Notes under the pieces: generated by a model
Databases searched by the model: none
Told to the model about the DNA's origin: nothing
What the model saw: only the letters and a program-made list of their open reading frames with translations
Program-made: the position numbers and the translations under genes
Part shown: one piece after another, positions 9,818 through 17,687 of the stretch
Numbering within the stretch: the first letter of the stretch is position 1
Layout of the letters: each line of letters starts with the position of its first letter
NCBI GenBank assembly: GCA_016870915.1
Contig: VFZY01000024.1
Location: forward strand, 1-45,059
Direction of reading: 5' to 3'
Length of the DNA stretch: 45,059 nt
From: Acidobacteriota bacterium
GTDB lineage: Bacteria > Acidobacteriota > Terriglobia > Bryobacterales > Bryobacteraceae

Positions 9818-10387
9818 GAAGCGGAACGACGACGCCACCAGTTGGATCAACAGATTGTCCGCCGGCGCAGCCCACCACACCAGCTTGAACGGAATCACGG
9901 TCGCCAGGAACAGCAGCGGTACCGCGCCCAACCAGTAGCGAGGATGGCGCAGAACCGCCGCGGCATCCAGTGCAACGCCGGAAAACTCCGCCACCCAAGG
10001 CGCCAGCAGCAGCAGGGCCAGACCGAAAAAGCTCCACAGTGCCGTGTGGAACCAGGCCGCACCCGCCGATTCGCGTCCGCCCAGCCAACTGAGTAGTAAT
10101 CCCAATCCAAGAGTCAGAGTGGTCAGGGCCAGCACCTTCGGCAGCCTGCGGCTGGTGTAGTGGAACGGCTCCGTGACGCCCGGCTGAAACGTGGCGAAGG
10201 CGGCTGCCTGCAACCAGGCCAACCCCAGAACAATCATCACTCCGACAAACGCGGCGATAGCCAGATGAAGCGGCGTGTGCTCACTCACCCACAGCCAGCG
10301 GGCATAGAGAAAAGTCAGGAATACATGCCCAAGCAGGATCTTGGCGAACAACCGGCCGCGCTGAAAGATGTCGTGAAAAAGCGACAC
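9692..10387 (-). CDS. Multi-pass membrane protein of unknown function
   Basis: A 231-residue protein with about six hydrophobic segments (residues about 14-33, 42-67, 85-104, 112-135, 150-172 and 184-210). I recognise no family. The start is a GTG (cac at 10385-10387). It lies 45 bases downstream of the polysaccharide-deacetylase-like gene on the same strand and may share its transcript. Its last 126 bases overlap the convergent SpoIID gene, so either coding end could be slightly different from what is given here. Confidence 0.65.
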   Translation of the reverse strand: MSLFHDIFQRGRLFAKILLGHVFLTFLYARWLWVSEHTPLHLAIAAFVGVMIVLGLAWLQAAAFATFQPGVTEPFHYTSRRLPKVLALTTLTLGLGLLLSWLGGRESAGAAWFHTALWSFFGLALLLLAPWVAEFSGVALDAAAVLRHPRYWLGAVPLLFLATVIPFKLVWWAAPADNLLIQLVASSFRFSLALLMGVAAWMGLAGWIARIGLGGQAQLDPGKDTLPAEAA

Positions 10388-10432
10388 TCTATCCGTCTCA
10401 TCGGCCGCCTGCCGCCCGCCTTGACCCCGCCG

Positions 10433-11818
10433 TCACCTCAGCCGTGCAGGCTTCAAAGTCCACGCCTGGAGCCGGCCGAGTTCGTGCAGCGCGCTTCCAT
10501 CAAAATCCTCCGGGTGGATCACCCAGTTGAAGTGACGCTTCGGTTCCGTCGAGACCTGCTTTTCGAACAACGGCGCCCCCTTGTGGATCGTCACGCTGGG
10601 CGACCGGCCATCGTCGAATGCCAGCGTCGCCGCGAAATCCGGCAGCGAAAGCCGTCCGGTCGCCACCCAGGTCCCGGGCGGGAGCATCCGGTTGAAACGG
10701 ATGTACGAGACAACATCCTCCCGCGCCCGGTCGAATTGCGCCCGCGTAATGACGCCGGCAGTGACACTGGTCTGCCAGCGCTGCGACGGCCCATCGACAT
10801 GCTGCGCCGGTAGTCCCAGCAGTTGCAGCAAGACTTCCGCCGCCGAGAGATCCGTTTCCGGCGATTCATAGAAGTTGATGCCATGCTGAAAGTGCGCGGC
10901 CAGCCGGGGGCGGTCCACCGCGGCGCCCTCACGGCTGGCGTAAATCTGGTGGAACTCGCGAGCCGTAATGAACCGCACGCCGGGTACCTTCAAGGCGTGC
11001 TCCACGTAGCGCCGGAAAATCCGGAACGCCCGCTCGGTGGCCTCCGGCGTTCGCGTTTTGGGCCGCTTCCAATCGGCCCTCTCGGGAAAAGCCCCGCGCG
11101 AAAAGTTCACGCCATCCCAGAACTCCGTGGTCACCCATTCGTTCGGGTGGTAATACGACGAGATGAGCCCGCCGCCCTTGGCTCGAAGCTCCGCCGCGGC
11201 GGCATCGAAACGCGCGAGATAGGGCGTGAGCGCGGCTTCGTCCTCAAGCGATGGCCGGAACACGTAGCGGCCGATGCCGAAAACGTACAGCAGACCTCCA
11301 TAGAAAAACGGCTGGTCGCGCAGCGTCACATGGGATCCCTCATCCAGGTAAACCGGGATACCCATGCGCCGAAGAGCGATATTGCTTTGCGGTCCCCAGG
11401 AGGAGCCCGGCTGCCCGTAGGAACTGGGCGTCACACCCCAGATTCGCTCAATGTCGCGCACCCCGGGAAGTTCGCGCCGCTCGAATTCCCTGGCCCCGTC
11501 CAGCAACCCATAGCCGTTCATGTAGACCGCGGGCGTGGGCTGGAAGCTGTGGTAGTTCGAATGGTAGCCGATATCGTGAGCGGCCAGGGCGCGAATGACG
11601 TCCTGGCGTTTTCTCTGTTCGAGCACACGAGCCTTCTCGCCCACCACCTTGAACGTGGCGCGGACGCCCAACGCAGTCAGGTCCCGGGCCAGCCGCAATG
11701 TGGCTTCATCGTCGGAAGGCTCAACGTAGTCTTCCGTGTCGAACCACAGTGTCACGTAGACAGGTTGGGCGGCCAACTGTCCGGCAAGCAGGCAGAAAAG
11801 GATCGCAAAGCGCGCCAT
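10433..11818 (-). CDS. Polysaccharide deacetylase-like exported protein
   Basis: A 461-residue protein starting MARFAILFCLLAGQLAAQ, a clear signal peptide. That is why I chose this ATG over an in-frame start 141 bases upstream, which would run into the divergent gene. The NodB-homology-like part begins at once: VTLWFDTEDY supplies the Asp pair, and AAHDIGYHSNYHS the His-x-x-x-His metal site. The polypeptide is about twice the length of a minimal NodB domain; the C-terminal 130 residues are an extra beta-rich region. Likely role: deacetylation or hydrolysis of a cell-surface or environmental glycan. A TAGAAT box lies 8 bases before the start. Confidence 0.75.
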   Translation of the reverse strand: MARFAILFCLLAGQLAAQPVYVTLWFDTEDYVEPSDDEATLRLARDLTALGVRATFKVVGEKARVLEQRKRQDVIRALAAHDIGYHSNYHSFQPTPAVYMNGYGLLDGAREFERRELPGVRDIERIWGVTPSSYGQPGSSWGPQSNIALRRMGIPVYLDEGSHVTLRDQPFFYGGLLYVFGIGRYVFRPSLEDEAALTPYLARFDAAAAELRAKGGGLISSYYHPNEWVTTEFWDGVNFSRGAFPERADWKRPKTRTPEATERAFRIFRRYVEHALKVPGVRFITAREFHQIYASREGAAVDRPRLAAHFQHGINFYESPETDLSAAEVLLQLLGLPAQHVDGPSQRWQTSVTAGVITRAQFDRAREDVVSYIRFNRMLPPGTWVATGRLSLPDFAATLAFDDGRSPSVTIHKGAPLFEKQVSTEPKRHFNWVIHPEDFDGSALHELGRLQAWTLKPARLR

Positions 11819-11826
11819 CGCAACCC

Positions 11827-11832
11827 ATTCTA
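11827..11832 (-). promoter_or_regulatory. -10-like box TAGAAT, possible leaderless start
   Basis: Read on the minus strand, TAGAAT ends 8 bases before the ATG at 11818, and no Shine-Dalgarno lies between. The divergent spacer is only 29 bases, so the promoters of both genes must overlap or lie within coding DNA. Confidence 0.4.
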
Positions 11833-11847
11833 TGGGAAGATCGACGC

Positions 11848-12900
11848 ATGCCACAACACACGTTGCAAAGGGTGAGCCGGCGCGCGATGCTCGGGGGGTT
11901 GGCCGCCGGCGCCGGCAGTGCCGCGCCCATGAAACTGGGCCGCCGGGTTCGCGTGGCAATCATCGGCACGGAAGGACACACGGGTGAGATCACCAAACCC
12001 CTGCCGCTTCTTCCGGACGTGGAACTGGCGGCATGGTCGAACGCGGCGAAAACGCCCTCGGGTGTGAAGGCCTACAGCGGCTATCAGGAAATGCTCGACC
12101 GCGAAAAACTCGATGTCGTTGGCGTCTGCACCGACGACGGCGCGCGCGCGAAGGCAATTCTGGCTTGCCTGGAACGTGGTCTGCATGTGGTCGCCGAGAA
12201 GCCCTTCGCCATGACCCTGGATGACCACCGTGCCGTGGAACGCGCCGCCGCCCGCGGCAAAGGACGGTTCACACTGATGCTGCCCCTGCGCTTCACGCCG
12301 CCCTTCCTGGCGTTGCGCAGGATCGTCGAATCGGGCGAAATCGGCGAAGTAGCGCTGGTGGGCGGACAGAAGTCGTACAAAGCCGGGGCCGGCACCTCCT
12401 GGCGGAACAGGAAAGCCTCCTACAGCGGGACCATCCCCTGGGTGGGCATTCACATGATTGACCTGATGCGCTGGACCAGCGGCCGTGAGTTCACCGAAGT
12501 CGCCGCGTTTCAGAGCCGCGTGGGCTTTCCCGAACTCGGCGACCGCGAAAACACGGCGGCCGCTCTCTTCCGGCTGGACAACTCAGGCGTGGGCGAACTG
12601 CGCATGGACTACCTGAGGCCGGATACGGCCCAGACCCATGGCGATGACCGCCTTCGGCTGGCGGGAACCCTGGGCGTGGCCGAGTATCAGTACACCACGG
12701 GCGTCACCATCGTCACCAGTGGATCGAAAAGCCGCGTGATCGAAAATCTGCCCGAAGAAGGGTCGCTCTTCGCCGATTTCCTTGAGCACGTCTACCTCGG
12801 CAAACCAACGCTCCTGCCAACGGCCGATTGCATCCGCGTGAACCTCATCTCACTCAAGGCGCGCGAAGCGGCGGAGCGTGCGGCGGTCCTGAAAATCTAA
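11848..12900 (+). CDS. Gfo/Idh/MocA family oxidoreductase, Tat-exported
   Basis: A 350-residue NAD(P)-dependent dehydrogenase-like protein. The N-terminus VSRRAMLGGLAAGAGSA is a twin-arginine signal, so the folded protein is probably exported, as is frequent for this family in acidobacteria and planctomycetes. The Rossmann part starts at RVRVAIIGTEGHTGE, a shortened form of the usual GxGxxG. VVAEKPFAMT is the EKP signature. WVGIHMIDLMRW carries the catalytic His region with the following Asp. Likely substrate: a sugar or cyclitol. I chose the ATG at 11848 because it begins the Tat signal; the frame is open further upstream but antisense to the neighbour. The next gene follows after 43 bases. 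Confidence 0.85.
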   Translation: MPQHTLQRVSRRAMLGGLAAGAGSAAPMKLGRRVRVAIIGTEGHTGEITKPLPLLPDVELAAWSNAAKTPSGVKAYSGYQEMLDREKLDVVGVCTDDGARAKAILACLERGLHVVAEKPFAMTLDDHRAVERAAARGKGRFTLMLPLRFTPPFLALRRIVESGEIGEVALVGGQKSYKAGAGTSWRNRKASYSGTIPWVGIHMIDLMRWTSGREFTEVAAFQSRVGFPELGDRENTAAALFRLDNSGVGELRMDYLRPDTAQTHGDDRLRLAGTLGVAEYQYTTGVTIVTSGSKSRVIENLPEEGSLFADFLEHVYLGKPTLLPTADCIRVNLISLKAREAAERAAVLKI

Positions 12901-12929
12901 CCCGCCTTCCGGCCTGGCCCGGTTTCCGG

Positions 12930-12935
12930 TAACAT
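12930..12935 (+). promoter_or_regulatory. -10-like box TAACAT, possible leaderless start
   Basis: TAACAT ends 8 bases before the ATG at 12944 in the short gap after the Gfo/Idh gene, with no Shine-Dalgarno between. The downstream gene may therefore have its own promoter. Confidence 0.4.
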
Positions 12936-12943
12936 GGTTCGCC

Positions 12944-14914
12944 ATGTGCCAATCCAGCCGAAGGAACTTCATCAAATCGGCGGCGGCCGCTCCAGCCGCT
13001 GCTCCCCTGGCCGCCGCCGCGGAAGCCAGGAACGCAAAGAACGGCGCACGCAAGCCGTACCGTGCCTCCGGGTTCGCACCCGCCGGCGCCCCCGTCAAGA
13101 TCAGCGAGAACCTCTTCCTGTTTGAGGACACCGCGAACGTCTACATCATCCGCGACGGGCGCCGGGCCATCCTGATCGACTTCGGCAGTGGCGCCGTGCT
13201 GAATCACCTCAGTGCCCTGGGCATCTCCCAGGTCGACTGGGTCATCCACACCCACCACCATCGCGACCAATGCCAGGGCGACGCCAAAGCCGCCGCGCGC
13301 GGCATCCCCATCGCCGTGCCCGCCCACGAACATCACCTGTTCGACGACGCCGAAAACTTCTGGCGAAATCGCCGCGTCTACCACCTCTACTACGTCCGCA
13401 ACGACTTCAACACCATCACCGAAAACATCCCCGTGGCGCGCCGCCTGGCGGACTACTCCACCTTCCGGTGGAACGACAAGCTGGACATCTTCGTCCTCCC
13501 CACCCCGGGGCACACCGTGGGGTCCATCACACTCATCGCCACCATTGATGGCCGGAAAACCGCCTTCACCGGCGACCTCATCCACTCCCCCGGCAAGATC
13601 CAGAACCTCTACGACACCCAGATCAACTACGGCGGAGCCGAAGGCATCGACTTCGGGATCTATTCGCTCGCCCGCCTGCGCGAACAGAAGCCTGCCCTGC
13701 TCTGCCCCTCTCACGGCGGCCCCATGCAGGACCCCGACTCCGCCATGGCCACCACCATCCAGCGCCTCATCGACTACTACCGTTTTCAGACCGGCGCCGC
13801 GCCCACTGAAGCCAACCGGCCCTTCGCCGTCAGCCCGCATCTGGTCTGCAATGACCAGACCACGTCCACCAGCTACGCCATCATCTCCAACAGCGGCAAG
13901 GCCATGTTCATCGACTATGGCTCGGCCTCCAGCAGCTACTTTGTAAACTTCGAGCGGGCAACGCCAGCCACGGACAGGATGCGGTTTGTCGAGCACTCCA
14001 TCGACGAACTGAAGCGGAGCTATAGCTTGAAGTCCATCGATGTCGCCATGCCCAGCCACATGCACGACGACCACATGAACGGCTTCCCGCATCTGGCGCG
14101 CCACCATGGGACCAAGATCTGGTGCTACGAGAACATGGTGGACATCTTTCAAAACCCGCGCGGCCACAACCTGGGCTGCATCCTCGGCGAGCCCTTTCAA
14201 GTGAACCGCTCCTTCAAACACGGCGAGCGCTTCCGTTGGGAAGAGTTTGAATTCGAAGTGGCCCACTCACCCGGCCACACCGAATATCAGATGGCGCTTT
14301 TCGTCAACATCGATGGCAACCGCGTGGCATTCACCGGCGATGCCCTGTTCCCCAACCCCCGCAACGATGGAAGCCTGCGCCACAATCTGGTCTTCCGGAA
14401 TCACGTCGAAAATGACTCACACCTGAAGTCAATCCGGAATCTCATCGCGCGCGAGCCCACCATGCTCGCCCCCGGACACGGCAAGCCATACCCCGTCGAC
14501 AACGCCATCCTCACCGCCACGGAGCACAAACTGCGCCGCCAACAGCAGTTCTTCTTCGACCTTCTACCCGAGGGACAAACGGACTTCGGCCTTGACCCAA
14601 GCTGGGTGAAACTCTACCCCTACCAGATGTTGGTCAAGGCCGGCGCCGAACAGACCTGCGAAGCGCGTGTCGCCAACTACAAATCCACCCCGATGAAAGT
14701 GGAAGTGGCCCTGGTGGCGCCCGCCGAATGGAAGGTGGAGCCTGCCGTCCTGAAGGTGGATGTGCCCGCCAAAGGCCATGCCCACGCGCCGTTTACCTTG
14801 CGCATTCCCAAGGATTGGGCGGGCGCAAGCCCACGGTTCGCCATCGCCGCCGACGTGGTCTGCGACGGGAAATACCTGGGCCAGATCACCGAAGCCGTGG
14901 TCGACGTCGCCTGA
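12944..14914 (+). CDS. Two-module metallo-beta-lactamase-fold hydrolase, Tat-exported
   Basis: A 656-residue protein. The N-terminus has a Tat motif (SSRRNFIKSAAAA) followed by an alanine-rich stretch. Two MBL-fold modules follow. Module 1 (about residues 45-280) has HTHHHRDQ at 102-109, TPGHT, TGDLIHS and PSHGG; the last His of the HxHxDH motif is Gln (Q109). Module 2 (about 295-525) has a full site at 372-377 (HMHDDH), then SPGHT, TGDALF and APGHG. A C-terminal beta-rich domain (about 560-656) resembles NEW3/CARDB-type modules. Substrate unknown; the family includes hydrolases of many small esters. It follows the Gfo/Idh gene and ends 6 bases before a convergent gene. Confidence 0.8.
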   Translation: MCQSSRRNFIKSAAAAPAAAPLAAAAEARNAKNGARKPYRASGFAPAGAPVKISENLFLFEDTANVYIIRDGRRAILIDFGSGAVLNHLSALGISQVDWVIHTHHHRDQCQGDAKAAARGIPIAVPAHEHHLFDDAENFWRNRRVYHLYYVRNDFNTITENIPVARRLADYSTFRWNDKLDIFVLPTPGHTVGSITLIATIDGRKTAFTGDLIHSPGKIQNLYDTQINYGGAEGIDFGIYSLARLREQKPALLCPSHGGPMQDPDSAMATTIQRLIDYYRFQTGAAPTEANRPFAVSPHLVCNDQTTSTSYAIISNSGKAMFIDYGSASSSYFVNFERATPATDRMRFVEHSIDELKRSYSLKSIDVAMPSHMHDDHMNGFPHLARHHGTKIWCYENMVDIFQNPRGHNLGCILGEPFQVNRSFKHGERFRWEEFEFEVAHSPGHTEYQMALFVNIDGNRVAFTGDALFPNPRNDGSLRHNLVFRNHVENDSHLKSIRNLIAREPTMLAPGHGKPYPVDNAILTATEHKLRRQQQFFFDLLPEGQTDFGLDPSWVKLYPYQMLVKAGAEQTCEARVANYKSTPMKVEVALVAPAEWKVEPAVLKVDVPAKGHAHAPFTLRIPKDWAGASPRFAIAADVVCDGKYLGQITEAVVDVA

Positions 14915-14920
14915 AACCGC

Positions 14921-15595
14921 TTACCGCCGCCGGCGGATCAACGCGGCAAGCAGCGCACCCGCAACCAGCACCACGGTGCCAGGCTCGGGAATCGCTTCCA
15001 TGGTGATGATTCTCAACTGGTCCCCGGGAGAGCTTGCCGTCAGGTCAAGGAAGAGCGTTCGCCGGTCGGCCGACAACTTCAGGCGCTCTGGCCCCAGTTC
15101 CAGGCCGCGAGCCTGGAAAAACGGGTTCAACGGATACGGCGCCGCCGCCACGCGGAGAAAATCTGTTTGGGCAAGCGACGCGTCGTGGACCAGTACTCCA
15201 AGCACCATTTCATTGGCGCCGAACGTAATCGTTCCCATGCTGGTGTGGTTCGAGATCGGATCCTGGTAAGCGTAGTAGCTGTTGATCCGCTTGAAGGCGG
15301 GGACCGTTGGGCCGCCCATGCTGACGATCTGAACCTGGCTGGTACCCGAGCCGTCTCCGTAGTACTTGGTGGGATCCGCAAGGTCCGAATCGAGCACGAT
15401 CGGACTGCGGAAGGCGAAGCCCTTCAGTTCATCCCAAACATGGATGGGGCAAACCGTGCAGTTGTCATTGAACCCGTCCGCGATATAGGTGGCCGCCGCT
15501 TGGGTTTCCAGGACGACGTCGCCGGACGAGGCGATGATTCCGGCGCTGAGCGCCGCAGGTGAGAGGGCAAGACCCATCAGAACGTGCATTTTCAT
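14921..15595 (-). CDS. PEP-CTERM sorting domain protein
   Basis: A 224-residue secreted protein. Residues 1-19 form a signal peptide. The C-terminus has the PEP-CTERM tripartite tag: IPEPGT, a hydrophobic segment (VVLVAGALLAALI) and RRRR. Such proteins are processed by an exosortase and often end up in exopolysaccharide-associated surface layers; no exosortase gene is in this window. The middle has a Cys pair (NCTVC) and no domain I can name. A good ribosome site (AAGGA about 11 bases before the ATG) supports the start. Confidence 0.85.
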   Translation of the reverse strand: MKMHVLMGLALSPAALSAGIIASSGDVVLETQAAATYIADGFNDNCTVCPIHVWDELKGFAFRSPIVLDSDLADPTKYYGDGSGTSQVQIVSMGGPTVPAFKRINSYYAYQDPISNHTSMGTITFGANEMVLGVLVHDASLAQTDFLRVAAAPYPLNPFFQARGLELGPERLKLSADRRTLFLDLTASSPGDQLRIITMEAIPEPGTVVLVAGALLAALIRRRR

Positions 15596-15697
15596 AGGAC
15601 TGTGTTCCTTCCGATTGAAATTGGGCCATTAGCCAGGCCCTTAGCCGCCCAGTGTACACCAACATCAACGCGGCACACGTCCCAGCGTGGCAAGATA

Positions 15698-15751
15698 GGT
15701 TGGATGGAAGTGATCAGCGGCCACACCGGCTGGATTGAAGTGATCTGCGGC
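15698..15751 (+). repeat. Short direct repeat at the thymidine kinase start
   Basis: Positions 15698-15721 and 15728-15751 are near-identical 24-base copies (about four mismatches), in the same reading frame, 30 bases apart. They encode GWMEVISG and GWIEVICG. The first copy overlaps the start codon, so the enzyme gains about eight extra residues compared with the usual N-terminus. A small tandem duplication is the simplest cause. Confidence 0.7.
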
Positions 15752-16327
15752 CCGATGTTTTCAGACAAGAGCGAGGAATTGATCAGAAGGCTGCGCAGGG
15801 CTATGATCGCGCGGAAACGTGTCCAGGTCTTCAAACCCGCGATCGATGACCGTTACTCGGTTACCGAAATCGTCTCCCATGGCGACAGCCGCCTCCCCGC
15901 CGAAACGGTAACCAGCGCAGCCGAAATTCTCAAGAAGCTCGACTGGCGCACGCAAGTGGTTGGAATCGATGAGCCGAACTTCGTCGCCGAAGGCCTGGTG
16001 GAGGTGGCCAACCAGTTGGCCGACAGCGGCAAGCAGGTCATCCTTTCCGGACTCGATACCGACTACATGGGCCGTCCGTTCGCTCCCATCCCGGAACTGC
16101 TCGCGCACGCCGAATCCATCACCAAGATGCTCGCCATCTGCATGCGCTGCGGCAACCCCGGCAAGCACACCCAGCGTCTGGTCGAATCCGATGACCTCAT
16201 CGTCGTTGGCGCCGCCGGGTTGTACGAAGCCCGCTGCCGGCGCTGCTTTGAGCCTGGCGTCCCCAAGCAGGAGTACCTGGAGTTCGCGAAACCGCGCCTC
16301 GCCAAGGCCGCCGCACGCCTCGACTAG
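15704..16327 (+). CDS. tdk: Thymidine kinase (type II) with altered P-loop
   Basis: A 207-residue protein with the overall layout of bacterial TK1-type thymidine kinase, which phosphorylates thymidine in salvage. The P-loop is GPMFSDKSEE (residues 16-25): the second Gly of GxxxxGKS is D21. The catalytic region usually written DEAQFF is DEPNF (E90 kept, Gln replaced by Asn). The lasso (LDTDYMGRPF) and both zinc-binding Cys pairs (C146, C149, C178, C181) are intact. The reading frame is complete with no frameshift. Asp in the P-loop would be expected to hinder phosphate binding, so activity is doubtful. The ATG is the first in frame after the divergent gene. It ends 15 bases before the convergent purB. 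Confidence 0.85.
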   Translation: MEVISGHTGWIEVICGPMFSDKSEELIRRLRRAMIARKRVQVFKPAIDDRYSVTEIVSHGDSRLPAETVTSAAEILKKLDWRTQVVGIDEPNFVAEGLVEVANQLADSGKQVILSGLDTDYMGRPFAPIPELLAHAESITKMLAICMRCGNPGKHTQRLVESDDLIVVGAAGLYEARCRRCFEPGVPKQEYLEFAKPRLAKAAARLD

Positions 16328-16342
16328 CGCCGCCCGCCAACG

Positions 16343-17662
16343 CTAATCCGAAGTGTTGCCGAAGACGCGGTCGAAGATCTTGCCCACGTTACGCAGCTGG
16401 CGGTCAAGCGCGAACGCCTTGGCGATCTGGTCCGGAGCCAGGTGCGCCCGGATATCGGGATCAGCCTCAATCGCCGCGCGGAAATCGCCGCCTTCCTTCC
16501 AGCAGCGCATCGCATGGCCCTGCACCACCCGGTACGCCGTCTCCCGCAGCATGCCGGCCGCCGCCAGGTCCAGCAGAAGCTGCCCGGAAAAGACCAGCCC
16601 TCGCGTCAGGTCCACGTTCTGCTGCATGCGCGTCGCATCCACAACCATGCCCGATACCAGCCACGTTGTCTTGGCCAGCAGATAGTCCGTAAGGATCGTC
16701 GAATCAGGCAGGATCACGCGCTCAACCGAAGAGTGCGAGATATCCCGCTCATGCCACAGCGCAATGTTCTCATACGCCGCCTGTACGTTGGACCGGATCA
16801 GACGCGCCAGCCCGCAGATCTGCTCGCACGTCACCGGATTCCGCTTGTGCGGCATCGCGGATGACCCCTTCTGTCCGGCGGCGAACGGCTCCTCTGCCTC
16901 CCGCACCTCGGTCCTCTGCAGGTGGCGTACCTCAAGCGCGATCTTCTCGCAGGTGGCGGCAATCAGCGCCAGCACCGCCGTGTAGTGCGCATGCAGATCC
17001 CGTGAAAGAACCTGCGACGAGATCGGCGCCGCGCGCAGCCCGATCCGCGCGCAGATCCGCTCCTCGGCCTCCGGATCCAGATGCGCGAACGTACCCACCG
17101 CGCCGGAGATTTTTCCCGTCCGCATCTCATCGGCGGCACGGTCGAAGCGGGCGGCATTGCGCCGCAGTTCGTCAAACCAAAGCGCCGCCTTCAGACCAAA
17201 CGTCACCGGCTCGGCGTGGATGCCATGCGTGCGGCCAATCTCCACCGTGTCGCGATGGGCGAACGCCAGCGTCCGAAGCGCCTCAAGCAGTCCGGCCAGC
17301 CCCGTGCTGATCAACGTCGAAGCCTGCGCAATCTGCAGCGCCTGCGCCGTGTCCACCACGTCATTCGACGTCAGCCCGTAATGCAGCCAACGCGAAGCCT
17401 CGGCATGCCCGGCCGCCTTCATGGTCTCCGCCACCGCCGTCGTGAAAGCGATCACATCGTGCTTCACCTCGGCTTCAATCGCCTGAATGCGTTCCACCGT
17501 GAATCCGGCGTGCGCCCGCAGCAATCGGGCCGCCTCCACGGGCACGTCGCCCATGTCCGCCAGGGCCTCGGAGGCGGCAAGTTCCACCTCCAGCCACTGC
17601 CGGTACTTGTTGTCCTCACCCCAGATGCGGCGCATGGCGGGCCGCGTGTAGCGTTGAATCAT
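16343..17662 (-). CDS. purB: Adenylosuccinate lyase
   Basis: A 439-residue fumarase/aspartase-superfamily enzyme that cleaves SAICAR and adenylosuccinate in purine synthesis. Recognised by the N-terminus MIQRYTRPAMRRIWGEDNKYRQWLEVE, the TSNDVVDTAQ block, GRTHGIHAEP and the family signature SSAMPHKRNP (flexible catalytic-Ser loop). Its length fits the Bacillus-type enzyme (about 430). It lies 25 bases downstream of the DUF1549/DUF1553 gene on the same strand, an unusual partner for a purine enzyme. I see no clear ribosome site before the ATG. Confidence 0.96.
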   Translation of the reverse strand: MIQRYTRPAMRRIWGEDNKYRQWLEVELAASEALADMGDVPVEAARLLRAHAGFTVERIQAIEAEVKHDVIAFTTAVAETMKAAGHAEASRWLHYGLTSNDVVDTAQALQIAQASTLISTGLAGLLEALRTLAFAHRDTVEIGRTHGIHAEPVTFGLKAALWFDELRRNAARFDRAADEMRTGKISGAVGTFAHLDPEAEERICARIGLRAAPISSQVLSRDLHAHYTAVLALIAATCEKIALEVRHLQRTEVREAEEPFAAGQKGSSAMPHKRNPVTCEQICGLARLIRSNVQAAYENIALWHERDISHSSVERVILPDSTILTDYLLAKTTWLVSGMVVDATRMQQNVDLTRGLVFSGQLLLDLAAAGMLRETAYRVVQGHAMRCWKEGGDFRAAIEADPDIRAHLAPDQIAKAFALDRQLRNVGKIFDRVFGNTSD

Positions 17663-17687
17663 GATGTGGTTGGAAAGGGCTCCCGGT

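Noticed and set aside
12854-14266. Minus-strand open frame of 470 codons opposite the MBL gene
   Set aside because: Antisense to conserved MBL motifs; low-complexity Gly/Val/Asp composition typical of shadow frames.
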